Shown here: in pieces, positions 12,308-20,800 of the stretch | Position numbering within the stretch: the first letter of the stretch is position 1 | How the letters are laid out: each line of letters begins with the position of its first letter | Assembly (NCBI RefSeq): GCF_001653335.1 | Contig: NZ_CP015079.1 | Location: 3,596,001-3,660,000 of the forward strand | Direction: 5' to 3' | Length of the DNA stretch: 64,000 nucleotides | From: Nocardioides dokdonensis FR1436 | Lineage (GTDB): Bacteria; Actinomycetota; Actinomycetes; Propionibacteriales; Nocardioidaceae | Notes under the pieces: model-generated | Database searches by the model: none | What the model was told of the DNA's origin: nothing | Seen by the model: only the letters and a program-made list of their open reading frames with translations | Translations under genes and position numbers: made by a program

Positions 12308-12322
12308 TAGAACGTGTTCCAA
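12308..12322. promoter_or_regulatory. KstR-type operator upstream of fadD17
   Basis: TAGAACGTGTTCCAA matches the KstR core AAC-GT-GTT. It lies 13 bp before the fadD17 GTG and 57 bp after fadE27, giving fadD17 its own control point. Immediately upstream, TTGACGCGTGTCAA (12293-12306) forms a second inverted repeat (TTGAC/GTCAA) that may contain the -35 element. Confidence 0.8.
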
Positions 12323-12334
12323 CTAGGGGGTCCC

Positions 12335-13903
12335 GTGTCCGAAACCGTCCAGCAGCTGCTTCGCGAGCGCGTCGAGGACGACTCCACGGCCGTCCTGCAC
12401 GGTGACCGGTCGTGGACCTGGCGCGAGCACCTGGCAGAGGCCTCGGCCGAGGCTGCCGCGCTGGTGGCGACCATCGACCCCGAGCGTCCGGCGCACATCG
12501 GTGCGCTGCTGGAGAACGGCCCCGAGATGCTCCGGGCGATGGCCGGAGCCGGGCTGGGCGGCTACGTGCTCTGCGGCATCAACACCACCCGGCGCGGCGA
12601 TTCCCTCGGGGCCGACGTACGACGCGCGAACTGCCAGGTGCTGCTGACCGACCAGGCGCACCTGCCGCTGCTGGAGGGGCTCGACCTCGGTGGTGCCCGG
12701 GTCGTCGACGTCGAGTCCGAGGCGTGGGCGACCGAGGTGGCGGCCTCCGGGGAGCTGGTGCCGCATCGCGAGGCGGGCGCCATGGACACCTTCATGATGA
12801 TCTTCACCAGCGGCACCAGCGGGGACCCGAAGGCCGTGCAGGTCCCCCACATCATGGTCGTCTTCGCCGGGGCCGACCTGGTCGGCCGGTTCTCGCTGAC
12901 CTCGCAGGACGTGTGCTACCTGGCGATGCCGCTGTTCCACTCCAACGCGGTCGCAGCGGGCTGGGCGGTGGCCGTCACGAGCGGCGCCGCCATGGTCCCG
13001 GCGACGTTCTCCGCGTCGCGCTTCCTCACCGACGTGCGACGCCACGGCGTGACCTACATGAACTACGTCGGCAAGCCGCTGGCCTACGTGTTGGCGACAC
13101 CCGCGAGCGACGACGACGCCGACAACACCCTCCGGGCAGCCTTCGGCAACGAGGCCAGCGACCACGACATCGACGAGTTCGCGCGCCGCTTCGGCTGCCG
13201 CGTCGTCGACGCCTTCGGCTCCACCGAGCTGGCCATCATCATCCAGCGCGAGGACGGCACCCCCCGGGGCTCGATCGGGAAGGGCGCCGCGGACGTCGCC
13301 ATCTACGACTCCACGACCGTCACCGAGTGCGCGGTCGCCACCTTCGACGAGCACGGTGCGCTGGCGAACGCCGACCAGGCGGTCGGCGAGCTGGTCAACA
13401 CCCAGGGTCGCGGCTACTTCTCCGGCTACTACAACGACCCCGTGGCCGATGACGAGCGGATGCGCCACGGAATGTTCTGGTCCGGCGACCTGGCCTACCG
13501 CGACGCCGACGGCTGGATCTACCTGGCCGGGCGTACCGCTGACTGGATGCGTGTCGACGGCGAGAACCTCGCGGCAGGCCCGATCGAGCGGATCCTCCAG
13601 AGGCTCCCGGGCCTGAGCAGGGTGGCGGTGTACGCCGTCCCGGACGCGCGGGTCGGTGACCAGGTCATGGCCGCCATCGTGCTCGAGGACGGCGCCGACC
13701 TGACCCCGGCACAGCTCGAGGGGTTCCTGGCCGCCCAGCCCGACCTCTCCCCCAAGGCCTGGCCGCGCTACGTGCGCCTCAACTCCGACCTGCCCGCCAC
13801 CGCGACCAACAAGGTCCTCAAGCGGGCCCTGGTCGCCGAGGGGATCAGCGCGGCCGACGGCACCCTGTGGACGCGCGAGGAGCGCGGGCAGCGCTACTCC
13901 TGA
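12335..13903 (+). CDS. fadD17: Acyl-CoA synthetase, FadD17-like
   Basis: An ANL-superfamily CoA ligase; FadD17 is linked to activation of sterol side-chain acids (C24 or C22 intermediates) in actinobacteria. Motifs: P-loop-like TSGTSGDPKAV (about 163), DAFGSTE (A5), YRDADGWIYLAGRTADWMRVDGENL (A7-A8) and a terminal Lys region ATNKVLKRAL. About 522 residues. Start: GTG with AGGGGG four nt upstream; a start further upstream would fall inside the KstR box. The gene order fadE26-fadE27-fadD17 is that of M. tuberculosis. It converges on the subtilisin gene with 27 bp between. Confidence 0.88.
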   Translation: MSETVQQLLRERVEDDSTAVLHGDRSWTWREHLAEASAEAAALVATIDPERPAHIGALLENGPEMLRAMAGAGLGGYVLCGINTTRRGDSLGADVRRANCQVLLTDQAHLPLLEGLDLGGARVVDVESEAWATEVAASGELVPHREAGAMDTFMMIFTSGTSGDPKAVQVPHIMVVFAGADLVGRFSLTSQDVCYLAMPLFHSNAVAAGWAVAVTSGAAMVPATFSASRFLTDVRRHGVTYMNYVGKPLAYVLATPASDDDADNTLRAAFGNEASDHDIDEFARRFGCRVVDAFGSTELAIIIQREDGTPRGSIGKGAADVAIYDSTTVTECAVATFDEHGALANADQAVGELVNTQGRGYFSGYYNDPVADDERMRHGMFWSGDLAYRDADGWIYLAGRTADWMRVDGENLAAGPIERILQRLPGLSRVAVYAVPDARVGDQVMAAIVLEDGADLTPAQLEGFLAAQPDLSPKAWPRYVRLNSDLPATATNKVLKRALVAEGISAADGTLWTREERGQRYS

Positions 13904-13930
13904 CCTCGTCGACCCGGACGTGCGTCCCTG

Positions 13931-15241
13931 CTACCGGCGCGCGAGGACGTACCTGAGACTCGAGAGCATGTCGACCGTGCCGTGCTTGATCTGCTTGGGC
14001 TCGTCCTCGGGGAACTCGCGCGCCGTCTCCTGCAGGGCCTTCTCCCGGTCGCCCGGATCCGCACCCGCGGCGATGAGCAGCGCCAGCTGGCCGCTCACCT
14101 GGGGAGCGGCCATCGAGGTCCCGGCCCACGTGGCGAAGCCCCGCGCCGGGACCGGGCCCCGGACCCGGCTGGCGGGCGCCGCGACGTCCACCCAGCCGCC
14201 CCAGTTGGCGAACTGGGAGACCGAGTCGCGGCCCACCGAGACCGAGGTGACGCTCAGGACGTGCTTGTTCTGAGCCGGGTAGGCCTTCTTGTCCTGGGCA
14301 GAGTTGCCTGCAGCCGCCACCACCTCGACGCCCTGGTCGTGCGCGTGCTTGATCGCCAGGTCGAGCAGGTCGGACTCGATCCGGCCCGGGGTCCCGAGGC
14401 TGAGGTTGATGATGTCCACGCCGAGGTCGGTGGCGTCCCAGATCGCCTGCGCCACGAGGTAGACGCTGCCGGCGCCGTCGCTGTCCAGGACCCGCATCGG
14501 CACGACCCGGGCATCCGGAGCCACCAGCGCGACCAGGCCCGCGACGAAGGTGCCGTGACCGAAGGCCTCGTCCACCACCCCGTTCGCGTTGCCGTCCAGG
14601 CCGCGGGCGCGGTCGACCGGCCTGCCGTCGTCGTCCACGTAGTCGTAGCCCTGGCGCAGGCGCCCCTGGAGGACGGGGTGGCGTCGGGCCACACCGGTGT
14701 CCAGCACTGCGACGGCCACTCCGGCTCCCCTGCTGATCCGGTGCACCCGGTTGAGCTTGAACTGCCGGGCCAGCGGCTGACGGAGGAACTTCCTGGAGCG
14801 TGGGCCCACCTTCTCCGGCGTTCCCGCGGGCCAGCTGTGGTAGTGGTCGTCGGCCAGCAGGGTGCGCAGGTCGGGCTCGGCGAAGAGGACGCCCGGGTGC
14901 TTCTCGATGTCGTCGGCGAGCTCCTCGACCTCGTCGTCGTCGTCCCAGTCCTCGGGGCCCGTGGGCCGGTAGAGGTAGATCTGCCGCGACGCCAGCACGT
15001 CGTCCTGCAGGCGGACCGGGAAGTCACGGGTCACGTCCTCGGCGGTGTAGCCGCTGGCCGGGTCGAGCTTCACCACGATGTCGGCGCCCTGCACGTCCTC
15101 GGGGTCGGCCTTCGAGTCCGGTGAGCCGGGTGCGGCGGGCGAGGCCGCCGAGAGCGGCAGCGCGGTGCCGGAGGCGGCCAGGACCGCGGCCGCGAGGGCG
15201 GTCGCGACCGACAGGCGTCGGGTCTGGGGGCTGGTGCTCAT
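13931..15241 (-). CDS. Secreted S8 family (subtilisin-like) serine protease
   Basis: 436 residues. A signal peptide is visible (ATALAAAVLAASGTALPLSAA), then an acidic propeptide-like region (DWDDDDEVEELADDI...VLFAEPDL) and the catalytic domain. The triad is complete: Asp in VAVLDTGVARRHP (about 180), His in FGHGTFVAGLV (about 228), Ser in WAGTSMAAPQVSGQ (about 374). There is no C-terminal membrane anchor, so it is probably released or cell-wall associated. GAGGAG precedes the ATG. The ATG overlaps the stop of the upstream small gene (ATGA), placing this protease as the last gene of the sigma-factor cassette. The target is unknown. Confidence 0.93.
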   Translation of the reverse strand: MSTSPQTRRLSVATALAAAVLAASGTALPLSAASPAAPGSPDSKADPEDVQGADIVVKLDPASGYTAEDVTRDFPVRLQDDVLASRQIYLYRPTGPEDWDDDDEVEELADDIEKHPGVLFAEPDLRTLLADDHYHSWPAGTPEKVGPRSRKFLRQPLARQFKLNRVHRISRGAGVAVAVLDTGVARRHPVLQGRLRQGYDYVDDDGRPVDRARGLDGNANGVVDEAFGHGTFVAGLVALVAPDARVVPMRVLDSDGAGSVYLVAQAIWDATDLGVDIINLSLGTPGRIESDLLDLAIKHAHDQGVEVVAAAGNSAQDKKAYPAQNKHVLSVTSVSVGRDSVSQFANWGGWVDVAAPASRVRGPVPARGFATWAGTSMAAPQVSGQLALLIAAGADPGDREKALQETAREFPEDEPKQIKHGTVDMLSSLRYVLARR

Positions 15242-15882
15242 GAGGACTCCTCGATGTGCAGCTCGATCTCGGCGACGATCGCCATCTCTCCGTTGCTGAC
15301 GCGCAGCTCGGAGGCACTCCGCGGGGCCAGGACGCTGAACCGTCCCAGGTCGTCCGCGTCCACCGACACCGCTGCGTGGTCCGGCCCGGTGACCTCGGCG
15401 GTGAAGACCGGCGAGCCGCTGTCGTGCGACAGCAGCACCTGCCCACGCAGGTCGACGAGTCCCGCCTCGTCGGTCGCTCTGGCCTCGACCATGAGGTCCG
15501 CCAGCTCGCAGTGCCACATCAGGTGCACCGCGTCCCCGTCCATGCCCGCCGCCGCCCCGCGGGTGGCCAGGCCGAGCTGGTGTCGACGGCTGTCGAACAC
15601 CAGCGACGCGACCACCTCCAGCACCCGGGTGGGCCGGCACGAGGGTGCCCGGTGCCACTGCTGGAAGGACTGGCGCAGCCGCTGGCGCAGCACCGGGGGT
15701 GGGTCGACCAGTGGCAGGTCCCGACCGGCCGCGACGACCATGCGCACGAACTGGACCTCGGCCCGGAAGACGGGGTCCGAGACCGCCCTCTCTGCGGCGC
15801 GGTCCGCGTCCTCGGGTGCGAGCCGCCCCTCGACCCAGTCGGCCGCCAGGCGCAGGGCCGGACGCGGGGAGGGTCTGTTCAC
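15238..15882 (-). CDS. Unknown protein between sigma factor and subtilisin, possible anti-sigma/adaptor
   Basis: 214 residues with no recognised family. The N-terminal 80 residues are helical and charged (LAADWVEGRLAPEDADRAAE, then VDPPPVLRQRLRQSF), reminiscent of the small domains next to ECF sigma factors, but the Cys/His of a zinc anti-sigma domain and any membrane segment are missing. The C-terminal half looks like a beta-sandwich (VDLRGQVLLSHDSG...FTAEVTGPDHAAVSVDADD), similar in feel to carboxypeptidase-regulatory-like folds. Start GTG with GGAGGA upstream; 4-bp overlaps with both neighbours. An anti-sigma or adaptor role is inference from position. Confidence 0.75.
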   Translation of the reverse strand: MNRPSPRPALRLAADWVEGRLAPEDADRAAERAVSDPVFRAEVQFVRMVVAAGRDLPLVDPPPVLRQRLRQSFQQWHRAPSCRPTRVLEVVASLVFDSRRHQLGLATRGAAAGMDGDAVHLMWHCELADLMVEARATDEAGLVDLRGQVLLSHDSGSPVFTAEVTGPDHAAVSVDADDLGRFSVLAPRSASELRVSNGEMAIVAEIELHIEESS

Positions 15883-16469
15883 GACGCCTCCTCCATCGTC
15901 TGGCGCAGCGTGGCCAGGCACCGCCCGCGCAACGGGCCGATGCCGCCCACGGACCGGCCGAGCGTGCGGGCGATCTGGGTGTACGTCGGCTGCCGGGCGT
16001 CGAAGTACAGGGCTCGGATCAGCTCCCGGCACGGACTGCCGAGCTGCTCGACCGCGGTGTGCAGCACGGTGAGCTGCTCCCACTCCAGCAGTCCTCCGCT
16101 GTCGAGGGGCTCGTCGGGCTCGAGAGCGAGCGGCTGGGCCGCCGGGCGCTCGCGGTGCCGCCGCTCGCGGACCCGCCAGGCCTGCCTGCGGGTGATCGTC
16201 ACGAGCCAGCCCACGAGCCGCTCCTCGTCCCGCAGCGAGTCCTGGGACTCGAGCAGGGTGAGGAACGCCGTCTGGGCGACGTCGACCGCGTCCTCCGGGT
16301 CCAGCCCGCTGCGCAGCGCCACGCTGTACACCAGCCCTTGGTAGCGGTCGATGAGGACGTCCCACGACTCCGTGTGGCCGGCCCGGATCCGGTGCAGCAG
16401 CTCGGCGTCCGAGGTCAGCGTCCGGCCGTGGTCGCCCGAGGGGTCGGACGGAGTCGCGAGTTCGGTCAT
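15879..16469 (-). CDS. ECF-type sigma-70 family RNA polymerase sigma factor
   Basis: 196 residues. Region 2 is clear (ELLHRIRAGHTESWDVLIDRY, then DAVDVAQTAFLTLLE, with ERLVGWLVTITRRQAWRVRE as 2.4-like). Region 4 is present (LGSPCRELIRALYFDARQPTYTQIARTLG, then GGIGPLRGRCLATLRQ). No regions 1 or 3, hence ECF. AGGA lies about 9 nt before the ATG. The stop overlaps the GTG of the small downstream protein, and the TPR-CHAT gene ends 102 bp upstream on the same strand. The likely role is to drive this cassette; no target promoter was identified. Confidence 0.92.
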   Translation of the reverse strand: MTELATPSDPSGDHGRTLTSDAELLHRIRAGHTESWDVLIDRYQGLVYSVALRSGLDPEDAVDVAQTAFLTLLESQDSLRDEERLVGWLVTITRRQAWRVRERRHRERPAAQPLALEPDEPLDSGGLLEWEQLTVLHTAVEQLGSPCRELIRALYFDARQPTYTQIARTLGRSVGGIGPLRGRCLATLRQTMEEAS

Positions 16470-16571
16470 CGATCAGGTCCTTCTCAGGCGCGGGAGCACG
16501 CGTCGTCAGGTCCACCTTCCCCCCGGGTGCCGCCAGGTCACCACCTGTCTGGACCAGTGGAGCCGCTGGGA

Positions 16572-19328
16572 TCAGACTGCCGTCCCCGCGACACCGTGCG
16601 CGCCCCGGACCGGGCTCGCGACGAGCGCGAAGGCGCCCCAGAAGTAGGGGTGCAGCTCGGAGGCGGCGGCCTCGCGCTGAGCCGAGCGCAGGGCCTCGTC
16701 CGCGGGCAGGCCCGCAGCGAGACCCGAGTGCAGCGAGGCCATGACCGTGGCGGTGGCCGCGTCGGCGACGTGCCACTGGCAGACCACGGCGCCGGCCGCT
16801 CCGGCGGCGAGGAAGGCCCAGGCCAGCCCGACCGGTTCCCGGTGCCGGCCGTGGGTGCCCGACTGGCACGCGCTCAGGACCACCAGGGCGTCTGCGAGGT
16901 CGAGCTGGACGATCTCCGCCGACGGCATCCACCGGTCGTGCAGCCGCAGGCGCGAGAACAGGGGGTTGAGCGGCTGGTGCAGCCCGTGGCAGGCCACGTG
17001 CACCACGTCGGCGCCGGGCACCGACTTCGTGAACGCCCCGACCGTGGCGTCGAGACCTTCCAGCAGGACCGCGCCGGGGTGGTGCTCACCGACGGCGTGC
17101 GCCTCCCCGGCGGCACCCGGCGCGTCCTCGTCGGGCACCGCGACGATCGTGACGCGCGGTGCGGGCGGCACGGCCAGGACCGGCGCTCCGGCGGGCAGCA
17201 GGCTCGGCGCCAGGGTGATGGTCCAGCGCTCGAACAGGTGGCCCTCGCCGTCGAAGAGGGCTGGGAAGGGCACCGTGCCCATCTCACCGTCGGGCACCAC
17301 GCACAGCCGGGGGCCCAGGTCGACCAGGGTCTCCTCGACCGGCTCCACCAGCAGGCCGTGCAGGGCTCGCAGGGTGGCCCTGGCGGACCGGGCCAACCCG
17401 GCCGACCCGACCCTGCCGTGGGTCGCTGCGATCGCGGCGCGGCTCCACTGGTCGTCCAGGTCGTCGAGCAGGCGGTGCAGCCGCCCCACCGCGGCCGGCA
17501 GCCGCCGGACCAGGACCCCGTCGTCCCGGTGGACGAAGACGAGCAGGTCGTCCCCCGAGACGTGGTAGGCGAGCGTGGGCACCTGGACGCCCCTGCTCGC
17601 GGGCTGGTCCGGGGACCCGTCCGGGAGCGGGACACCTGCGAGGTGCCTCGTCCGGAGGCTGCTGACGCGGCGTTCCAGCTCCTGCGTCCGCTGACGCGTG
17701 TGCGCGGACGCGCCCGACTCCTCGGCGAGGTACTGCTCGCTCAGCTCGGCGAAGGCCTCCCCCAGGCTCCGACCTGCCGCGGCGAGCACCGGGCCCTTGC
17801 CCGCGGCCCTCGCGAGCAGGTCCGCGAGCGTGCGGGCGCGTACGTCGTCGGCGATGCGGCTCGCGGACTCGACGTCGTGCGGCCCTGCTCGCTCCAGGAG
17901 CACCTCGACCAGCTCTCCGTGGGCCTGGGTGCGGTGCGTGCGGAAGGACGTCAGCAGCGCGTAGTCGGGCAGCGCCCCCGCGGCGCGCTCCAGCTCGGCC
18001 AGGGCACGGGCCAGCTGGGCGACGGCGAGGTCCAGCGCCCCTCGTGAGCGCAGGAGGCGTGCGGTGCGCAGCGCGTGCTCGTAGCTGAGCTCGGGGAGGT
18101 CGAGACGGGTCACCAGGTCGGCGACCCCGGCCAGACGTGCCTCCGCCTCGACCGGGTCGTCGGCGAGGTCGGCCTGGAGCAACCGGGCCGACACCATCGG
18201 CACCTGCCAACCGCCCTCCTCCAGGTCTGCGACGCACCGCTCCGCCAGGTCACGGGCCTGCTCCCGGCGCCCCGACCGGAACAGGGCCTCGGCACGTGCC
18301 AACGCCACGCGAGCCAGGTGCTGCCGGTCGTCGACCTCCACGAACAGGTCCCGCGCCGCCGCGAGCTCGTCGAGGGCCGGCGCGCACCGGTCCTCCGCGA
18401 GGTCGCACAACGACAGCAGGAAGCGGGCTCTCGCCTCGTCGTGGCGCAGGCCCGACCGGGCCGCATCGGTGGCGGCCGACGACGCTGCGTCACGTGCCTC
18501 GCCCCAGAGCCCCACCGCGAGGTGGGTCTGTGCGAGCGCGAGCCTCAACCGCACGGCCTCGGTGGCCGCCCCCAACCGGTCGAGGGTGTCGCGCGCCTGC
18601 TCGAGCAGCCGCAGCGCCTCCCCGACCTGGCCCAGCTGTCGGTGCGCCTGGGCGGCGTCACCGCGGCACTGCGCCGCGAAGGACAGGTCGTCGGCGTCCT
18701 CGAAGATCTCGATGGCCTGGTCGAAGGCCACCAGCGCCTCGCCCGGTCTGCCCAGGGCCAGCAGCTCCAGGCCCGTGTTCGCCAGCGGTAGCGCCGTCTC
18801 GTGGTGCTTGCCGAGCGCGGCGTACTCGGCGGTGGCGCGGGCGTACGCCTGCAGCGCCTCGACGTGGCGTCCGACCAGGCCGTAGGCCACCCCGAGGTTC
18901 TTGACCGCGTGGGCGCGCAGGTAGCGAGGCTCCTCGTCCGCCCCTGCCACGCACAGCTCCTCCAGGCCGGTCACGAGGTGCTCGCCGACGTCGATGGCCT
19001 CCTGGTGCCGACCGAGGTCGTCGAGCACGTGCATGCGACCGAGGTCGGTGCGCAGCGCTGCAAGGGCGTGCCCGTCCTCGGCCCACAGCGCACGAGCGTC
19101 GGCTATGAGCCGCAACGCACCGTCGAGCTCACCACGTTCGGTGAGGATCTGAGCCCGGACGTACCTCGCGCGGGCCCGGACCGCCCGCGCTGCGTCCGGA
19201 ACGGCGCGCCGGTCGACCCACACGGCCAGCCGCTCCGCCCGCCGCGGGTGTCGGTGCACGAGCTCGGCGGCCCGGTCCAGGACCGCGGCGAGCAGGCGGG
19301 CGGGATCGTCCGGGACCGGGTCTGGCAC
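16572..19328 (-). CDS. TPR-CHAT protein (caspase-like protease)
   Basis: 918 residues. Residues about 30-560 are Ala/Leu-rich helical repeats typical of TPRs (for example AVKNLGVAYGLVGRHVEALQ). The C-terminal 300 residues are a CHAT (caspase HetF-associated with TPRs) domain. The catalytic His is in VVHVACHGLHQPLNPLFSRL (about 775) and the catalytic Cys in VVLSACQSGTHG (about 820), followed by the usual GLAWAFLAAGAAGAVVCQWHVAD. There is no signal peptide, so it is intracellular. Start GTG; GGAGG is only 1 nt away, so a slightly later start is possible. CHAT proteases are often activated by partner sensing through the repeats. Here the partner is likely within the sigma-factor cassette. Confidence 0.92.
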   Translation of the reverse strand: MPDPVPDDPARLLAAVLDRAAELVHRHPRRAERLAVWVDRRAVPDAARAVRARARYVRAQILTERGELDGALRLIADARALWAEDGHALAALRTDLGRMHVLDDLGRHQEAIDVGEHLVTGLEELCVAGADEEPRYLRAHAVKNLGVAYGLVGRHVEALQAYARATAEYAALGKHHETALPLANTGLELLALGRPGEALVAFDQAIEIFEDADDLSFAAQCRGDAAQAHRQLGQVGEALRLLEQARDTLDRLGAATEAVRLRLALAQTHLAVGLWGEARDAASSAATDAARSGLRHDEARARFLLSLCDLAEDRCAPALDELAAARDLFVEVDDRQHLARVALARAEALFRSGRREQARDLAERCVADLEEGGWQVPMVSARLLQADLADDPVEAEARLAGVADLVTRLDLPELSYEHALRTARLLRSRGALDLAVAQLARALAELERAAGALPDYALLTSFRTHRTQAHGELVEVLLERAGPHDVESASRIADDVRARTLADLLARAAGKGPVLAAAGRSLGEAFAELSEQYLAEESGASAHTRQRTQELERRVSSLRTRHLAGVPLPDGSPDQPASRGVQVPTLAYHVSGDDLLVFVHRDDGVLVRRLPAAVGRLHRLLDDLDDQWSRAAIAATHGRVGSAGLARSARATLRALHGLLVEPVEETLVDLGPRLCVVPDGEMGTVPFPALFDGEGHLFERWTITLAPSLLPAGAPVLAVPPAPRVTIVAVPDEDAPGAAGEAHAVGEHHPGAVLLEGLDATVGAFTKSVPGADVVHVACHGLHQPLNPLFSRLRLHDRWMPSAEIVQLDLADALVVLSACQSGTHGRHREPVGLAWAFLAAGAAGAVVCQWHVADAATATVMASLHSGLAAGLPADEALRSAQREAAASELHPYFWGAFALVASPVRGAHGVAGTAV

Positions 19329-19635
19329 GCCTCCGAAGGTACGCGAGATCCTCGCGCTCCGGACCCGTCCGGGGATATGCTCGAGCGCCGCAGCGCGTCC
19401 GCCCGGCCGCGTCCGGCCCCGTCCGAGATTTTACCTTCGGGCCGGATCAAGGTCCTCGCCCGGCGACACCGCACGCACGCGGATACCGCCGCAGCGGCCT
19501 CCGCAACAGTCTTGTGATCGCGTCCGAGGCGCGGCAGTGTCGTCCTCGGCGGCAGGAGACATCCCCCCTCTCTCCAGGCCGTCACCCTGGCGGCGGCCGG
19601 CGACCATTCCCCCCAGGTCCTGCCGGCCGCCCCAG
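19329..19635. other. Intergenic region upstream of the CHAT gene
   Basis: About 300 bp with no supportable gene on either strand. It must carry the promoter of the TPR-CHAT cassette. The only AT-rich hexamer facing that gene is TAAAAT (19433-19428, reverse strand), about 100 bp from the GTG; no good -35 pairs with it. The rest is GC-rich without clear repeats. Confidence 0.4.
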
Positions 19636-19653
19636 AGCCCTCCCCGGAGGGCT
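19636..19653. terminator. Hairpin terminator downstream of the nitronate monooxygenase-like gene
   Basis: AGCCCTCC (19636-19643) pairs perfectly with GGAGGGCT (19646-19653) across a 2-nt loop, 7 bp beyond the stop codon of the reverse-strand gene. There is no T-tract, as usual in high-GC actinobacteria. It probably ends the fadD19 operon and separates it from the CHAT cassette. Confidence 0.6.
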
Positions 19654-19660
19654 GGGTGCG

Positions 19661-20764
19661 TCAGCCCCGGATCCGGTCGAGGGACGAGACGGCGCGGCCG
19701 AACTCCTCGACGAGGTCGGCCATCACGTCGGCGACGGGACGGACCTCGTTCATCCGGCCGACGATCTGCCCGACCGGCATGGCGATGACGTCGGGGTCGC
19801 CCGAGGCGTTGATCCGGTTGTGCGCATCGGCGACCAGCAGGTTCTGCAACGGCATCGGCAGCGGGTCCGGCGCACCCTCCTCGGCCCAGGCCTCCGTCCA
19901 CCTGGTCTTGAGCAGCCGCGCCGGCTTGCCCGTGTAGACGCGCGTCCGGACGGTGTCGCTGGAGGTGGCTCGGGTGAACGCGGCCTCCCAGCCGGAGCTG
20001 CCGGTCAGCGAGCGGTACTCCTCGGTCCCGAGCCAGATCGACCCGGTCCACACGCCCTGGGCGCCCAGCGCGAGCGAGGCCGCCACCTGGCGGCCCGAGC
20101 CGATCCCCCCGGCGCCCAGCACCGGCACGTCCGGGCCGACGGCGTCCACGATGTCGGGGGTCAGCACCATGCTGGCGATCTCGCCGGTGTGGCCCCCGGC
20201 CTCGTAGCCCTGGGCGATGATGATGTCGACGCCGTTGGCGACGTGGCTCAGGGCGTGCTTGGCGGCGCCGGCCAGCGCCGCGACCTGCACCCCGTGCGCG
20301 TGGCACTGCTCGATGACGTCGACGGGCGGGGAGCCCAGCGCGTTGGCGATCAGCACCGGACGGTGCGCCAGCGCGATGTCGAGGTGGGACCGGGCGACCG
20401 AGTGCAACCAGCCCAGCACGCCCTCGCGCCCCTCCCCCTCCGCCAGTGGCGGGACACCGAGACGGAGGAGCGTCTCGTCGACGAAGCGACGGTGCTCCTC
20501 GGGGATCCGCGACCCGAGGTCGACCGAGGTGCCCTCGGTCGGCACCTTCATCGGCATCACGATGTCGACGCCGTACGGCTTGCCGTCTGTGTGGTCGTCG
20601 AGCCAGGTCAGGGTCCGGTCGAGCTCGGCCGGGTCGTTGAAGCGCACGCACCCCAGCACCCCGAGACCCCCGGCGCGCGACACCGCAGCGGCGACGTGCT
20701 CCGAGGGGGTGAAGGCGAAGATCGGGTGCTCGATGCCGAACACGTCGCAGAGCGGGGTGCGCAC
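19661..20764 (-). CDS. Nitronate monooxygenase-family flavoprotein (IpdC-like)
   Basis: 367 residues of the 2-nitropropane dioxygenase/nitronate monooxygenase TIM-barrel family. The N-terminus RTPLCDVFGIEHPIFAFTPS, the FMN phosphate site GAGGIGSGRQVAASLALGA and the motif EAGGHTG are diagnostic. In sterol degraders the family member IpdC (Rv3553) acts on ring C/D intermediates (HIP pathway), and this protein has similar length and context; the exact orthology is not proven. Start GTG with AGGAGG 6 nt upstream. It follows fadD19 by 36 bp, so the two likely share the KstR-controlled promoter. Confidence 0.75.
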   Translation of the reverse strand: MRTPLCDVFGIEHPIFAFTPSEHVAAAVSRAGGLGVLGCVRFNDPAELDRTLTWLDDHTDGKPYGVDIVMPMKVPTEGTSVDLGSRIPEEHRRFVDETLLRLGVPPLAEGEGREGVLGWLHSVARSHLDIALAHRPVLIANALGSPPVDVIEQCHAHGVQVAALAGAAKHALSHVANGVDIIIAQGYEAGGHTGEIASMVLTPDIVDAVGPDVPVLGAGGIGSGRQVAASLALGAQGVWTGSIWLGTEEYRSLTGSSGWEAAFTRATSSDTVRTRVYTGKPARLLKTRWTEAWAEEGAPDPLPMPLQNLLVADAHNRINASGDPDVIAMPVGQIVGRMNEVRPVADVMADLVEEFGRAVSSLDRIRG

Positions 20765-20800
20765 AGGGCCCTCCTGGGGTCCGGTCGGGGGTCGGCCGCC

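Noticed and set aside
12314..12334. ATG start of fadD17 upstream of 12335
   Set aside because: It falls inside the KstR box; GTG 12335 has an AGGGGG ribosome site.
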